Shown: piece after piece, positions 16,247 through 25,079 of the stretch
Layout of the letters: every line of letters begins with the position of its first letter
Position numbering within the stretch: position 1 is the stretch's first letter
Assembly: GCA_021648755.1 (NCBI GenBank)
Contig: JAKISG010000004.1
Span: 62,001 to 126,000, forward strand
DNA length: 64,000 nucleotides
Reading direction: 5' to 3'
Source: Flavobacteriaceae bacterium
GTDB taxonomy: Bacteria; Bacteroidota; Bacteroidia; Flavobacteriales; Flavobacteriaceae
Program-made: the position numbers and the translations under genes
The notes under the pieces: generated by a model
What the model was told of the DNA's origin: nothing
The model's input: the letters and a program-made list of their open reading frames with translations, nothing else
Databases searched by the model: none

Positions 16247-19009
16247 ATGGCTAAGCAACAAAGGCTAAATAAAGTTTTAAAAGAATTTAATATCTCTCTA
16301 GATAGAGTAGTAGAATTTCTTGCCTCAAAAAATATAGATATCGAAGCAAGACCAAACACTAAAATAGATGAAGAGATATATAATATTTTATCTGATGCAT
16401 TCGAAACCGATAAATCTAGAAAAGTAAACTCTAGAGAAATTGGTGAAGAAAATAGAAAAGAAAAAGAAGAACTTAGAATAGCACAAGAAAAGGAAAAAGA
16501 AGAAAAGAGATTAGCCAAAGAAACTAGAGAAAAAGAACTATTTAAAACCGAGTCCGAAAATATTTCGGGTATAAAAAAGGTAGGAGAAATAGATCTCTCC
16601 GAAAAGAAAACTTTAACAGGTTCAGTTTCTAATACAGAAAAACCAATTAAAAAAGAAGAAATTGTTAAAAAACCAAAAAAAGAACCCGTAGTAGAAACTA
16701 TAAAAACAGTTAAACAAAAACTTATTGGTATAAAAAAAGTAGCTCAAATTGACCTTACCAAAAAGAAAACTTCGACAAATTCAGTCTCCTCTCCGACAAG
16801 TTTAGTCTCAAAAAAAGAAGAAACAATAAAAAAGAATACAGAGGTCACTAAAAAAATAGCAGAGAAAGAAGTTGTAATTGAACCCGAAAAAATAACAACG
16901 CAATATAAAAAATTAAAAGGCTTTAAAACAGTTGGCGCTAAAATTAATTTAGATCAATTTGCTAAAAAACCAAAGAAAAAAAGTACAGAAAAAAAGAAAG
17001 ATCACCCAAAAACTAAACGAAAACGTATAAATAAAGTTAACCCTTTTAATAAACTTACTAAAAAACCCAGCGCACCAAAAGGTCGTAAAGCAATAGTAAA
17101 AGTAGATCCTACCGAAGAAGAAATTCAAAAACAAGTACGTGAAACTTTAGAGCGCTTACAAGGTAAAAAAGGAAAAGGAGCAAAATACCGTAGATCAAAA
17201 AGAGATATTCACAAAGAACAAACCGAAAAAGATTTAAAACAGCAAGTAGCAGAGAGCAAAATATTAAAAGTAACTGAATTTGTAACAGTTAGTGAAGTTG
17301 CAACTATGATGAATGTATCAGTTACAGAAATTATTTCAGCATGTATGTCTTTAGGTATGATGGTTACTATGAACCAAAGATTAGATGCAGAAACATTAAC
17401 CATTGTTGCCGAAGAATTTAAATACGAAGTAGAATTTGTTAGTACAGAAGTAGAAGAATCTATAGAAGAAGTTATAGATAAAGAAGAAGATTTAGTAACT
17501 AGAGCACCAATTGTTACCGTAATGGGGCATGTTGATCATGGAAAAACATCTTTATTAGATTATATTCGTAAAGAAAATGTAATTGCAGGTGAATCTGGAG
17601 GAATAACACAACATATTGGTGCATATTCGGTGGAATTACCTAGCGGACAAAAAATCACATTTTTAGACACACCAGGTCACGAAGCATTTACTGCAATGCG
17701 TGCCAGAGGTGCTCAAATAACAGATGTAGTCGTTATTGTAATTGCTGCAGACGATTCTATAATGCCTCAAACTAAAGAGGCAATAAGTCACGCACAAGCA
17801 GCAGGTGTACCCATAATATTTGCAATTAATAAAATTGATAAACCAAGCGCAAACCCAGATAAAGTAAAAGAAGAATTATCACAAATGAATCTCTTAGTAG
17901 AAGATTGGGGTGGTAAAATTCAATCACATGATATATCTGCAAAATTAGGAACAGGCGTAGATGAATTACTTGAAAAAGTACTATTAGAAACCGAAATGCT
18001 GGATTTAAAAGCAAACCCTAATAAAAATGGAATAGGTACAGTTGTAGAAGCACAATTAGACAAAGGTAGAGGTTATGTAACCACATTGTTAGTACAAGCA
18101 GGTACATTGAAAATTGGCAATTACTTATTAGCAGGAACACATAGCGGTAAAATTAAAGCCATGTTTAACGAACGAGGTGGTAACTTAAAAGAAGCAGGAC
18201 CTTCTACACCAGTCTCTGTATTAGGTTTAGATGGCGCACCACAAGCAGGTGATAAATTTAACGTATTTAATGATGAAAAAGAAGCAAAACAAATTGCTGC
18301 AAAAAGAGACCAATTACAAAGAGAACAAAGCGTTAGAACACAACGCCACATAACTTTAGACGAAATAGGTAGAAGAATTGCACTAGGAGACTTTAAAGAA
18401 CTTAATATTATTCTTAAAGGTGATGTTGATGGCTCTGTAGAAGCACTTACAGACTCCTTACAAAAATTATCAACCGAAGAAATTAATGTAAATATTATAC
18501 ATAAAGGTGTTGGAGCAATTACAGAATCTGATGTATTATTAGCATCAGCATCTGATGCAATAATAATTGGATTTAACGTAAGACCTCAAGGTAAAGCAGC
18601 ACAATTAGCAATTAAGGAAGAAATTGATATAAGAACCTACGCTATTATCTATAAAGTTATAGATGAAATAAAAGATGCTATGGAAGGCATGCTCTCACCA
18701 GATATTATCGAAGAAATTACGGGTACTGCCGAAATTAGAGAAACATATAAAATTTCTAAAGTTGGTACTATTGCTGGTTGTATGGTTCTAACAGGTAAAA
18801 TATTTAGAAACTCTAAAATACGTTTAATACGTGATAACGTAGTTATATTTACAGGTGAGTTAGCCTCTTTAAAGCGCTTTAAGGACGATGCAAAAGAAGT
18901 TGCAAAAGGCTATGACTGTGGTATGCAAGTAAAAAATTATAACGATATTAAAGAATTAGATATCTTAGAGGCTTACCAAGAAGTTGAAGTTAAAAAGAAA
19001 TTGAAATAA
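16247..19009 (+). CDS. infB: Translation initiation factor IF-2
   Basis: A 920-aa IF-2, the GTPase that positions initiator tRNA on the 30S subunit. It has an N-terminal IF2_N module, a long Lys/Glu-rich linker (~60-330) with repeats of the type GIKKVGEIDLSEKKT, a second IF2_N-like helix set (TVSEVATMMNVSVTEIISACMSLG), then the GTPase domain with GHVDHGKT (near residue 426), DTPGHEAF and NKID, and domains II-IV. The 160-nt gap after nusA shows no promoter, so it is probably in the same operon. Confidence 0.97.
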   Translation: MAKQQRLNKVLKEFNISLDRVVEFLASKNIDIEARPNTKIDEEIYNILSDAFETDKSRKVNSREIGEENRKEKEELRIAQEKEKEEKRLAKETREKELFKTESENISGIKKVGEIDLSEKKTLTGSVSNTEKPIKKEEIVKKPKKEPVVETIKTVKQKLIGIKKVAQIDLTKKKTSTNSVSSPTSLVSKKEETIKKNTEVTKKIAEKEVVIEPEKITTQYKKLKGFKTVGAKINLDQFAKKPKKKSTEKKKDHPKTKRKRINKVNPFNKLTKKPSAPKGRKAIVKVDPTEEEIQKQVRETLERLQGKKGKGAKYRRSKRDIHKEQTEKDLKQQVAESKILKVTEFVTVSEVATMMNVSVTEIISACMSLGMMVTMNQRLDAETLTIVAEEFKYEVEFVSTEVEESIEEVIDKEEDLVTRAPIVTVMGHVDHGKTSLLDYIRKENVIAGESGGITQHIGAYSVELPSGQKITFLDTPGHEAFTAMRARGAQITDVVVIVIAADDSIMPQTKEAISHAQAAGVPIIFAINKIDKPSANPDKVKEELSQMNLLVEDWGGKIQSHDISAKLGTGVDELLEKVLLETEMLDLKANPNKNGIGTVVEAQLDKGRGYVTTLLVQAGTLKIGNYLLAGTHSGKIKAMFNERGGNLKEAGPSTPVSVLGLDGAPQAGDKFNVFNDEKEAKQIAAKRDQLQREQSVRTQRHITLDEIGRRIALGDFKELNIILKGDVDGSVEALTDSLQKLSTEEINVNIIHKGVGAITESDVLLASASDAIIIGFNVRPQGKAAQLAIKEEIDIRTYAIIYKVIDEIKDAMEGMLSPDIIEEITGTAEIRETYKISKVGTIAGCMVLTGKIFRNSKIRLIRDNVVIFTGELASLKRFKDDAKEVAKGYDCGMQVKNYNDIKELDILEAYQEVEVKKKLK

Positions 19010-19020
19010 TACTTTTTATT

Positions 19021-19049
19021 TTTGTTGCAATTTAAAAATAGTAACTTTG
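19021..19049 (+). promoter_or_regulatory. Promoter for purE
   Basis: TTTG (19021-19024), 17-nt spacer and TAACTTTG (19042-19049), a full match to the Bacteroidota promoter. It lies 28 nt before the purE start codon, in the short gap after infB. Confidence 0.7.
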
Positions 19050-19077
19050 CTAAAGTATTTAACTTACGTAAAAAGAT

Positions 19078-19563
19078 ATGCCACAAGTAGCTATAATTAT
19101 GGGAAGCAATTCCGATTTGCCAATAATGCAAAAAGCAATAGATATCTTACAAAGTTTTGATATAGAAATTGAAATCGATATTATCTCAGCACACAGAACA
19201 CCCGAAAAACTATTTAACTATGCTAAAAACGCTCACAACCGCGGTTTAAAAGTAATAATTGCAGGTGCTGGTGGAGCAGCACATTTACCAGGCATGGTTG
19301 CTAGTATGAGCCCATTACCAGTAATAGGAGTGCCTATAAAATCTAGAAATTCTATTGACGGATGGGATTCTATTTTATCTATTTTACAAATGCCAAGTGG
19401 CGTGCCTGTAGCAACTGTTGCTTTAGATGGCGCTACAAACGCTGGAATTTTAGCCGCACAAATTATTGCTACAAACGATAAATGTGTTTTAGATAAAATA
19501 GTATTTTATAAAAAAAGCCTTAAGGTTAAAGTTGAAAAAGCCTCTAAAGAAATTAAGAGGTAA
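19078..19563 (+). CDS. purE: N5-carboxyaminoimidazole ribonucleotide mutase PurE
   Basis: A 161-aa class I PurE. It has GSNSDLPIM for phosphate binding, SAHRTPE with the catalytic His39, and AGAGGAAHLPGM...PVIGVPIKS for substrate binding. It moves the carboxylate of N5-CAIR to C4 in purine synthesis. The usual partner purK is not next to it; the downstream gene belongs to an accessory island. It has its own promoter. Last core gene before the island. Confidence 0.96.
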   Translation: MPQVAIIMGSNSDLPIMQKAIDILQSFDIEIEIDIISAHRTPEKLFNYAKNAHNRGLKVIIAGAGGAAHLPGMVASMSPLPVIGVPIKSRNSIDGWDSILSILQMPSGVPVATVALDGATNAGILAAQIIATNDKCVLDKIVFYKKSLKVKVEKASKEIKR

Positions 19564-19611
19564 TCACACTTCAACTAAAAAATAACTACATTTGCAATAA
19601 TTTGTAGAAAC

Positions 19612-19628
19612 TAAAAACCACATCGCAT
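19612..19628 (+). repeat. Left copy of 17-bp direct repeat flanking accessory island
   Basis: TAAAAACCACATCGCAT, identical to 23232-23248. The two copies lie outside a block of three coupled genes (19749-23187), in the same orientation and 3.6 kb apart. A possible attachment or duplication scar. Confidence 0.65.
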
Positions 19629-19748
19629 ATAGACGATAAAAAAATAAATATTTTATACTTTTACTACGATTTTCAACAACCAACAGACGTTAATAGTCTC
19701 CATCAGAATACTTTATCTTCATAAAACTTAACTAACAAATATTTTTTT

Positions 19749-20213
19749 ATGCATCCGTTTAAATATTTAATTAGCCTACTATTAATTAGTATCACTTCTA
19801 CATTTTATGGTCAAATAGATTATAAAGGTTTGGTTAAAAATATAGAAGAAGTAACTTACCAAACAGATATAGAAGAATACCTAAAAGGCTTAAAATATAA
19901 AAAGAATTATGGCGATATTGTATTTGATGATGAACGCTTTATAAAATATTATGGTATCGTTGTCGATAAAGTTACATTCAATGTAGAGTGGTCTAATAAA
20001 AATCTAAGTCTTGAATTATTTAATGAAGAGAAAGATTATATATTTTTAAAAGAAAAATTAACAGAACTATATGGAGATGCAAAAATAAATAAAAGTGAAG
20101 ATAAAATTACTTATAATTGGACATCAACAAAAAAAAAGATTGAATTAAATATTAAAATAGAAGATGAGCGCTTTTCCAAATTTGAATTACTTAACATTAA
20201 ACTTGTAAAATAA
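19749..20213 (+). CDS. Secreted protein of unknown function, first gene of accessory cassette
   Basis: A 154-aa protein with a signal peptide (MHPFKYLISLLLISITSTFYGQ). I do not recognise a named family. The mature part resembles residues ~20-150 of the next protein: YxGIxVxxxT...xLExx...LxELYGD...ITYNWTS.KKKIELNI here, against HYNGILVNELTYF...LLELRNGFG...PTFVWNNSISKNILELNL there. The two therefore share a domain, probably by duplication. The stop TAA overlaps the next ATG (TAATG), so translation is coupled. The gene lies inside the 17-bp direct repeats and has no core-genome neighbour of related function. Confidence 0.75.
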   Translation: MHPFKYLISLLLISITSTFYGQIDYKGLVKNIEEVTYQTDIEEYLKGLKYKKNYGDIVFDDERFIKYYGIVVDKVTFNVEWSNKNLSLELFNEEKDYIFLKEKLTELYGDAKINKSEDKITYNWTSTKKKIELNIKIEDERFSKFELLNIKLVK

Positions 20214-21454
20214 TGAAAAACTTCGCAATATTTTTTATTGTAGGGCTACTAACGTCTTGCTCACAAACCAAATTACGATTTGATTTATCTACGGTAAACT
20301 CTAAACAAGATTTAACAACTTTAATAGATCAAATGGTAAAAAACAAAGTACGTATTGATTCATCATCTTATGCCCCAAAAATAGTTGGTAAACAAGGTAT
20401 TCATTATAATGGTATTTTGGTAAATGAATTAACTTATTTTAATAATAGTTTTACCTTTTTAACAGATTCTACAGATTTTTCAGCTAAGAAAATTTTAGAG
20501 TTATTAGAGTTAAGAAATGGCTTTGGAACTTATGAAGAAGAAGACGGTTTTGAAGATAAGCCTACATTTGTATGGAACAATAGTATCAGTAAAAATATTT
20601 TAGAATTAAATTTACTAAACGGAAAACATCTTGCAGCAATGGGAGATAAAGACTTTGCTAAATTAACTATAGAATTTCATAAACAATATGAGATTCCCTT
20701 AGCAAATATTCATAAAGAGATTAAAAAATATGATTTAGAAAATTTATACGCACTAAAAGTAAAATCTTTTGAATATGAGTATCAAATCTGGATTGATGAT
20801 ATTTTTATAGGTAATTTTAATAGAGGAGGACAATTTATAGATTTAAATAATTATATTTTAGAAAATGGCGAACATATAATAAGATATAGGGCAAAATACA
20901 TAGGCAATAAAGAGAGATCACCATATTTTGAAATAGAAATAATTGAATGGAGTAAAGGCGATAAAAAAGTAATCCAAAAAGCACTTTCTGATGAGGAAAA
21001 TAAAGATTTTGAATTTAACTTTTCTTCTAAAATAGCATACAATTTAGAAGGTTGGAAAAATGGTAAAGACCTACGCAAAGACAAACAGTTAAAAGAAAAA
21101 ATTATTGAACTTTACACTAGTGTAGGTGAAGCAATACTGCAAAAAGATAAACAAACTATTAATGATTTGTTCTATGATATGAGAAAAGAAACCTTACAGG
21201 TTAATTACAATAATGATTTTACAATAAGTACTGAATATTGGGAGTATTGGCTTGAAATATTTGAAAATACGTATAAATATAATGTCAGTCAGGTTTTTGA
21301 GATAGAGTATAATGCAGGTGGACGTTTAATATACACACAACCAAAAGATAAATCTGATATGTTGGTTATAACGGGTAAAAAATTTAGTGAAACATTTAAT
21401 CATTTGATTTACCAACCAAGAGGTAGTAATAAATTAAAATTTATAAGACAATGA
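20213..21454 (+). CDS. Lipoprotein of unknown function, second gene of accessory cassette
   Basis: A 413-aa lipoprotein (IVGLLTSC, Cys16). Residues ~20-150 share a domain with the preceding protein. A middle region (~175-240) looks like a beta-sandwich (YALKVKSFEYEYQIWIDDIFIG...ENGEHIIRYRAKYIGN). The C-terminal ~150 residues hold helical and strand segments of no family I recognise. It is coupled on both sides: its start overlaps the upstream stop by 1 nt, and its last 4 nt (ATGA) contain the start of the third gene. The tight coupling suggests the three proteins work together at the cell envelope. Confidence 0.72.
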   Translation: MKNFAIFFIVGLLTSCSQTKLRFDLSTVNSKQDLTTLIDQMVKNKVRIDSSSYAPKIVGKQGIHYNGILVNELTYFNNSFTFLTDSTDFSAKKILELLELRNGFGTYEEEDGFEDKPTFVWNNSISKNILELNLLNGKHLAAMGDKDFAKLTIEFHKQYEIPLANIHKEIKKYDLENLYALKVKSFEYEYQIWIDDIFIGNFNRGGQFIDLNNYILENGEHIIRYRAKYIGNKERSPYFEIEIIEWSKGDKKVIQKALSDEENKDFEFNFSSKIAYNLEGWKNGKDLRKDKQLKEKIIELYTSVGEAILQKDKQTINDLFYDMRKETLQVNYNNDFTISTEYWEYWLEIFENTYKYNVSQVFEIEYNAGGRLIYTQPKDKSDMLVITGKKFSETFNHLIYQPRGSNKLKFIRQ

Positions 21455-23187
21455 GAATATTGATTTTAATTTTTATTGTGTTTTTTTTAGCAAATTGTTC
21501 TTCTAAAACATCAAATAGTTCAGAAGAAGGGTTAGATACTTTTATTTCTGAATTAGATGGTAAATCTCTTGAAGATATTGAAACCGAATTAAACAAAAAC
21601 ACCAAACAATTGGAACACTTTATTAAAATGTTTGATAAAGAAGGGCTTTTCTCTAACGAAATTAAGAAAATAGCCAAAGATGAAGAAGAATATGAACCTG
21701 TATTTAAGTTTGATACTACACCAATAGATGAACTCATAAGTCAATTTCAAGATATAAGCTTTCAACAAACTTTTGAAAATCACAATTCCCAAATAGAATT
21801 TAGTTTAAATAATAAAGACGGATTTGATAATAAACCTAAACAAGTTGGTGAGGGCTTTTATGAATCTTATGATATAAATAAAATATTCTATAGCAATGGT
21901 ACTATTAAAACAGACGGACTTAATGACTTTCAAGTTGGCTTTTCCTTTTCTAGAGAAATGGGAGAGGCACTACCTATTGATAGTATTCTAATTAATTACA
22001 AATTAGAACACATTATATCTTATGATTCGATAACGGTTAGTCTAGACAACCCAAAAATGAACTATAAAAACGGTATTATCACACTAGAAAAAATGGATCG
22101 TAATTACGCCTATATCACTAAAAGTGATACAATAGCAGCCTTTATAGAAATAAAAGGAATTAATAAAGAAGGTAAAATATTAAGCGGAATTGGAAGTTCA
22201 AGTGGTGAACAATCGCCAGAAAATCAAAAAAAAATAATAGAAGGTTTAATTAGTAGTTTAAAATTGATACAAAAAAAATTAGCCAATAATGATTTTAAAT
22301 CAACCGAAGAACTACAAGAATATTTAAGAAAGAAATTAAATAATGTAGACTACTTTAAAGATACTGATGGCTTATACCATAAAGAAATTTATAGTAAAGG
22401 TGAAATTCATGCTGTTAGAATGTATTTCGAAAATGAAAAAGAAACAAAAAAAGTGCAATTTATTGCAAAAAACAATACTGTATTTGGCGACTATACACAA
22501 ATGCCAATAACAGACAGAGAAGAAGTAGCCTTTATTAATAAACAAGGAAAAATTCAATTTACTGTAAAAGGTGATGGTTTTTCCAGTTTAAACTCTCGTT
22601 ATTATGAGAGTGAAAAATATTTTCACCATCTTAATATAGAAAAAAAGCGCATGGACACATTGCTTGTTTATGAAATTTATGCAGCCTCCAATGGATTAGT
22701 TGGTATTAAAAAAGAAAAAGAAAGTGACAATTATTCATTATTTAATTTAGATAACAAAAAAATCTCAGCAAACAAATACTACAAACTATTTGATAATGGA
22801 GGAATCTTATTTGGATATACAGATAATTATATTTGTATGATTGACAAATCTGGTAAAGAAAGCGTATTAAAAGATATTCGGCATGTTTATAATTCATCAG
22901 AAGGTATGATTTCTGTAGAAAGGAACAATGGTAAATTTGGTTTTCTTGACGGAAGAGGTGAAATTGCTATACCATTTATATATGAGTCTGTTAATGATTT
23001 TCTATTAGGCTACACAGCTGTTAAACCAGTTGAAGGAACTTATAAAATAATTGATACTAAAGGAAAAATAATTGTAGATACCAATTCAAAGAACTTAAGT
23101 ATTAGTGAAAATTCAGGTAAAAGAGTATATCGTTTTTCTAATAATGAAATTTATAATTCTTATGGAAAACCTATTTTTAAAGATTAA
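21451..23187 (+). CDS. Lipoprotein with C-terminal WG-type repeats, third gene of accessory cassette
   Basis: A 578-aa lipoprotein (IVFFLANC, Cys16). The N-terminal ~300 residues are of no recognised family and contain a helical Lys/Gln-rich stretch (PENQKKIIEGLISSLKLIQK). From ~350 on there are several degenerate WG repeats, the clearest being GKFGFLDGRGEIAIPFIYE near residue 490, with KGKIQFTVKGDG and KGKIIVDTN as weaker copies. WG repeats are beta modules that occur in bacterial surface and effector-associated proteins. It starts inside the end of the second gene (ATGA overlap). No terminator is evident; a direct repeat and a MITE-like element follow. Confidence 0.72.
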   Translation: MRILILIFIVFFLANCSSKTSNSSEEGLDTFISELDGKSLEDIETELNKNTKQLEHFIKMFDKEGLFSNEIKKIAKDEEEYEPVFKFDTTPIDELISQFQDISFQQTFENHNSQIEFSLNNKDGFDNKPKQVGEGFYESYDINKIFYSNGTIKTDGLNDFQVGFSFSREMGEALPIDSILINYKLEHIISYDSITVSLDNPKMNYKNGIITLEKMDRNYAYITKSDTIAAFIEIKGINKEGKILSGIGSSSGEQSPENQKKIIEGLISSLKLIQKKLANNDFKSTEELQEYLRKKLNNVDYFKDTDGLYHKEIYSKGEIHAVRMYFENEKETKKVQFIAKNNTVFGDYTQMPITDREEVAFINKQGKIQFTVKGDGFSSLNSRYYESEKYFHHLNIEKKRMDTLLVYEIYAASNGLVGIKKEKESDNYSLFNLDNKKISANKYYKLFDNGGILFGYTDNYICMIDKSGKESVLKDIRHVYNSSEGMISVERNNGKFGFLDGRGEIAIPFIYESVNDFLLGYTAVKPVEGTYKIIDTKGKIIVDTNSKNLSISENSGKRVYRFSNNEIYNSYGKPIFKD

Positions 23188-23231
23188 TATATTTTAAATT
23201 TCTTTATACTTTCTAACACCTATTTCGCTTA

Positions 23232-23248
23232 TAAAAACCACATCGCAT
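23232..23248 (+). repeat. Right copy of 17-bp direct repeat flanking accessory island
   Basis: TAAAAACCACATCGCAT, perfect match to 19612-19628. It is followed by a small inverted repeat GCCT-TTAGT-AGGC (near 23256-23268). The stretch 23188-23540 holds no gene; it contains this repeat and the element at 23299-23477. Confidence 0.65.
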
Positions 23249-23298
23249 CATTAACGCCTTTAGTAGGCAAGGAATGTAAAGGGGATAAAGCGGATACC

Positions 23299-23477
23299 TT
23301 AACCTGCATTATTCACGGATTTTCATTATAAAAACCCAAAATGGCAATAAAATTGGAAAACGCATAAGTTTTTAGAAAAAGAATAGCCCAATTTTGAACT
23401 AAACAAATTTTGAAAATTTTCAATTATAGCAGGTTGTTTGGCTTAGGAATAGAATATTCGTGAATAATTCGGGTTAA
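23299..23477. mobile_element. MITE-like element with imperfect terminal inverted repeats and TTAA at both ends
   Basis: The left end CCTGCATTATTCACGGAT (23303-23320) and the reverse complement of the right end at 23456-23473 (CCCGAATTATTCACGAAT) match at 15 of 18 positions. Each is flanked outside by TTAA (23299-23302 and 23474-23477), as expected for a 4-bp target duplication. The 135-bp interior has no ORF. Size and structure fit a non-autonomous miniature element; the parent transposase family is not shown by the sequence. It could also be a decayed insertion sequence. Confidence 0.5.
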
Positions 23478-23540
23478 ATGAAATCACAAAAAAATGTACT
23501 TTACTAATTAATTAGAAATTGAACTTGATTTTAAACCAAT

Positions 23541-24287
23541 TTATTTCTTATTAACTTCTTTTATATAACGATCTAAAGCCATAGTCATTGATGGTGTTTC
23601 TTTAGATGGTGCAGCAATATTTACAATTAGCCCCGCTTCTTCGGCTGCTTTAACTGTTGTATTTCCAAAAACAGCAATTCTAGTTTCCTTTTGTTGATAT
23701 TTCGGAAAATTTTCAAATAATGATTTAATTCCACTAGGGCTAAAAAATACTAAAATATCATAAAAAACATTCTCTAAATCAGATAAATCACTTGTAACTG
23801 TTTTAAATAAAATTGCACGATTCCATTTTATACCAAGTTCATCTAACTTATTGGGAACTTCTGGCTTTAGTTTATCAGAAGATGGTAATAAAAACACTTC
23901 TTTTTTATGTTTTTTAATCAATTTTATTAAATCATCAAAAGTACGTATGCCAACATAAATTTTACGCTTTCTATACACTACATATTTTTGTAAATAGTAA
24001 GAAACTGCCTCTGATTGGCAAAAATAACGCATATCAATAGGTACTTTAAACCGCATTTCTTCAGCTAATCTAAAATAATTATCAATTGCATTTCTACTCG
24101 TAAAAATAACAGCAGTAAAATTATTGAAATCAATTTTTTGACTTCTAACCTCCTTAGATTCAACACCTTTTACATGAATAAAGGGTATAAAATCAATTTT
24201 TATATTTTGTTTATTAGACAAACTAAAATAAGGAGACTGCTCAGTTTTAGGCTTTGGTTGAGAAACTAAAATTGTTTTTACTTTCAT
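23541..24287 (-). CDS. hemD: Uroporphyrinogen-III synthase
   Basis: A 248-aa HemD-family protein that cyclises and inverts ring D of hydroxymethylbilane in heme and siroheme synthesis. As usual the sequence is weakly conserved, but VIFTSRNAIDNYF, the mid-linker and FFSPSGIKSLFENFP with RIAVFGNTTVKAAEEAGL are the expected elements of the two Rossmann-like lobes. Just upstream on the same strand is a DUF4271 gene, an arrangement I recall from other Flavobacteriaceae. Confidence 0.9.
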   Translation of the reverse strand: MKVKTILVSQPKPKTEQSPYFSLSNKQNIKIDFIPFIHVKGVESKEVRSQKIDFNNFTAVIFTSRNAIDNYFRLAEEMRFKVPIDMRYFCQSEAVSYYLQKYVVYRKRKIYVGIRTFDDLIKLIKKHKKEVFLLPSSDKLKPEVPNKLDELGIKWNRAILFKTVTSDLSDLENVFYDILVFFSPSGIKSLFENFPKYQQKETRIAVFGNTTVKAAEEAGLIVNIAAPSKETPSMTMALDRYIKEVNKK

Positions 24288-24316
24288 CTATTATTTTTTA
24301 TATTAAAAAAGTACTT

Positions 24317-24970
24317 TTAATCTCTAACTATTAATGTTTTATATACAACTACTATAGGCAAAATTTCGAGTGCGCAAATGTACAAAATAAAATAAAATAA
24401 TTTACTAAAAATCAATTTTTGATTTTTTCGTAATAAATCTAGATATTTTAGTAATAATAAAAAGATTGTACATGTTGCTAATACTAAAAATAAAATCCCG
24501 TTTTTAAAATCAAAATAATGTAGTAGAATTAAAATTGGAAATAGAATTAATGCAATTTTTGACAAATAACTAAATTTCATAAAAGACAAGACCTCATAAT
24601 CTTTCTTTAATTTAAAAAATAATGCAATTACTTTTCCTATAAAATATCTAAATATATAAAAAGTTAATATTCCAAATACTAATTTTAGAAATAGAAATAA
24701 TTGGTTTTTAACCATTAATGGATTAAAATATTCAACTATTTTTAAGGCTAATAAAGCATAAAAACTTACTTGAAAAAATAAAAATAAGATATTAAAAGGA
24801 TGAAAAACAGTCGTTATTGATATATATTCAACAAAATACTGTTTAGAATAAAATAATTTTCTAAACTTTAAAAATCGTCTTTCAAAAAAATAATTAGCAA
24901 TAACCAACAGGCCAATCATAAAAATAAAAGTGATGGTAATCCAATTATTAGTAACTAACGAACTAATCAT
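24317..24970 (-). CDS. DUF4271-type integral membrane protein
   Basis: A 217-aa polytopic membrane protein with about six hydrophobic helices (e.g. WITITFIFMIGLLVIANYFF, ILFLFFQVSFYALLALKIV, IALILFPILILLHYFDF). The layout and its place 29 nt upstream of hemD match the Bacteroidota family DUF4271. Function unknown. A -7-like TAAATTTG on the minus strand (25002-25009) abuts the divergent promoter of the glycosyltransferase gene. Confidence 0.85.
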   Translation of the reverse strand: MISSLVTNNWITITFIFMIGLLVIANYFFERRFLKFRKLFYSKQYFVEYISITTVFHPFNILFLFFQVSFYALLALKIVEYFNPLMVKNQLFLFLKLVFGILTFYIFRYFIGKVIALFFKLKKDYEVLSFMKFSYLSKIALILFPILILLHYFDFKNGILFLVLATCTIFLLLLKYLDLLRKNQKLIFSKLFYFILYICALEILPIVVVYKTLIVRD

Positions 24971-24998
24971 AAGGCTTTTTTAAATCAAATTTTCTTAA

Positions 24999-25031
24999 TT
25001 GCAAATTTAGTCATATTTTGTTTTATCTTTG
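24999..25031 (+). promoter_or_regulatory. Promoter for the GT2 glycosyltransferase operon
   Basis: TTG (24999-25001), 22-nt spacer and TATCTTTG (25024-25031). The -7 box contains the TTG that would otherwise serve as an upstream start, which favours the GTG at 25080. Confidence 0.5.
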
Positions 25032-25079
25032 TTTTATCTTTTTAAAAAGAAAAAAATAAACAATACAGAGAGAAAAAAA

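Noticed and set aside
19682..19696. AGAC...GTCT hairpin upstream of the accessory cassette as terminator of purE
   Set aside because: Four-base stem with no T run; too weak to call.
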